Assembly (NCBI RefSeq): GCF_932526225.1
Contig: NC_064040.1
Span: forward strand, 6,607,181 to 6,671,180
Source: Nematostella vectensis
Taxonomy: Eukaryota; Cnidaria; Anthozoa; Actiniaria; Edwardsiidae
Length of the DNA: 64,000 bases
Reading direction: 5' to 3'
In this document: piece after piece, positions 63,853 to 64,000 of the stretch
How positions within the stretch are numbered: position 1 is the first letter of the stretch
How the letters are laid out: each line of letters begins with the position of its first letter
The notes under the pieces: model-generated
Databases searched by the model: none
What the model saw: the letters and a program-made list of their open reading frames with translations, nothing else
What the model was told of the DNA's origin: nothing
Position numbers and translations under genes: made by a program

Positions 63853-64000
63853 CTGTTGTTGCCTTTGTTTTTGTTGTTGTTGTTGTTGGATTGCGATTGT
63901 TGTTGTTGGATTACTATGTTATTGTCGGGTTGCTGTTGTTGTTGTTGTTGGGTTGCCTTGTTGTTTGGTCAGGTTGCTATTGTTGTTGTTGTTGTGTTGC
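63853..64000 (+). repeat. Interrupted (TTG)n repeat in intron 2 of gene E
   Basis: Blocks of TTG and TGT separated by GGATTGC or GGGTTGC run to the window end, immediately after the exon 2 donor. It has no resemblance to the donor minisatellite of genes B, C and D. Confidence 0.8.

Overview
The window is animal nuclear DNA. It is AT-rich, carries multi-exon genes with GT-AG introns, and is littered with short inverted-repeat elements, a broken LINE and a decayed LTR retrotransposon. There is no rRNA, tRNA or bacterial-type operon that I can see. The gene family is the polycystin-1 / receptor-for-egg-jelly (REJ) group, and the gene style and repeats suggest an invertebrate. I favour a cnidarian, probably an anthozoan, but the sequence alone does not prove this.

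The window is a cluster of five related polycystin-1-like genes, called A to E here. The full architecture is seen in gene B: signal peptide, F5/8C (discoidin) domain, an unassigned module, REJ region, furin-like site, GPS autoproteolysis motif, TM1, PLAT, TM2-6, polycystin extracellular (TOP) domain and a six-helix polycystin channel with a cytoplasmic tail. Gene A (+, 409-5357) enters from the left and shows only PLAT to the C terminus. Gene B (+, 10785-25152) is complete: 18 exons summing to an open frame of 2320 residues. Gene C (-, about 26426-29798) is a wrecked copy. Gene D (-, 47816 down to 35466) is nearly complete, but its PLAT-coding half-exon is missing. Gene E (+, from 61732) shows only its signal-peptide and first F5/8C exons before the window ends.

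The layout is A> B> <C <D E>, so A-B and C-D face each other like an inverted two-gene unit. Exon lengths and phases match between B and D for nearly every exon. Sequence identity is patchy. Exon 2 is almost the same in B and D, and the channel exons are almost the same in A and D, while neighbouring exons and introns have diverged. This is the pattern expected from gene conversion.

The most unusual signal is a minisatellite with a unit of about 60 bp in intron 2 of B, C and D. Its unit is a copy of the end of exon 2 together with its 5' splice site, so each gene carries an array of duplicated donor-like sites. Gene D also has GC rather than GT at two intron starts.

Between and within the genes are a Ty3/gypsy-type LTR element (31756-33467, with a 5-bp target duplication), an L1-like LINE with frameshifts (about 53340-57220), a four-copy MITE family, several other short inverted-repeat elements, and a large 290-bp inverted repeat at 51539-52442. 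All exon boundaries were read by eye from splice signals and comparison between paralogues; no search or transcript evidence was available.
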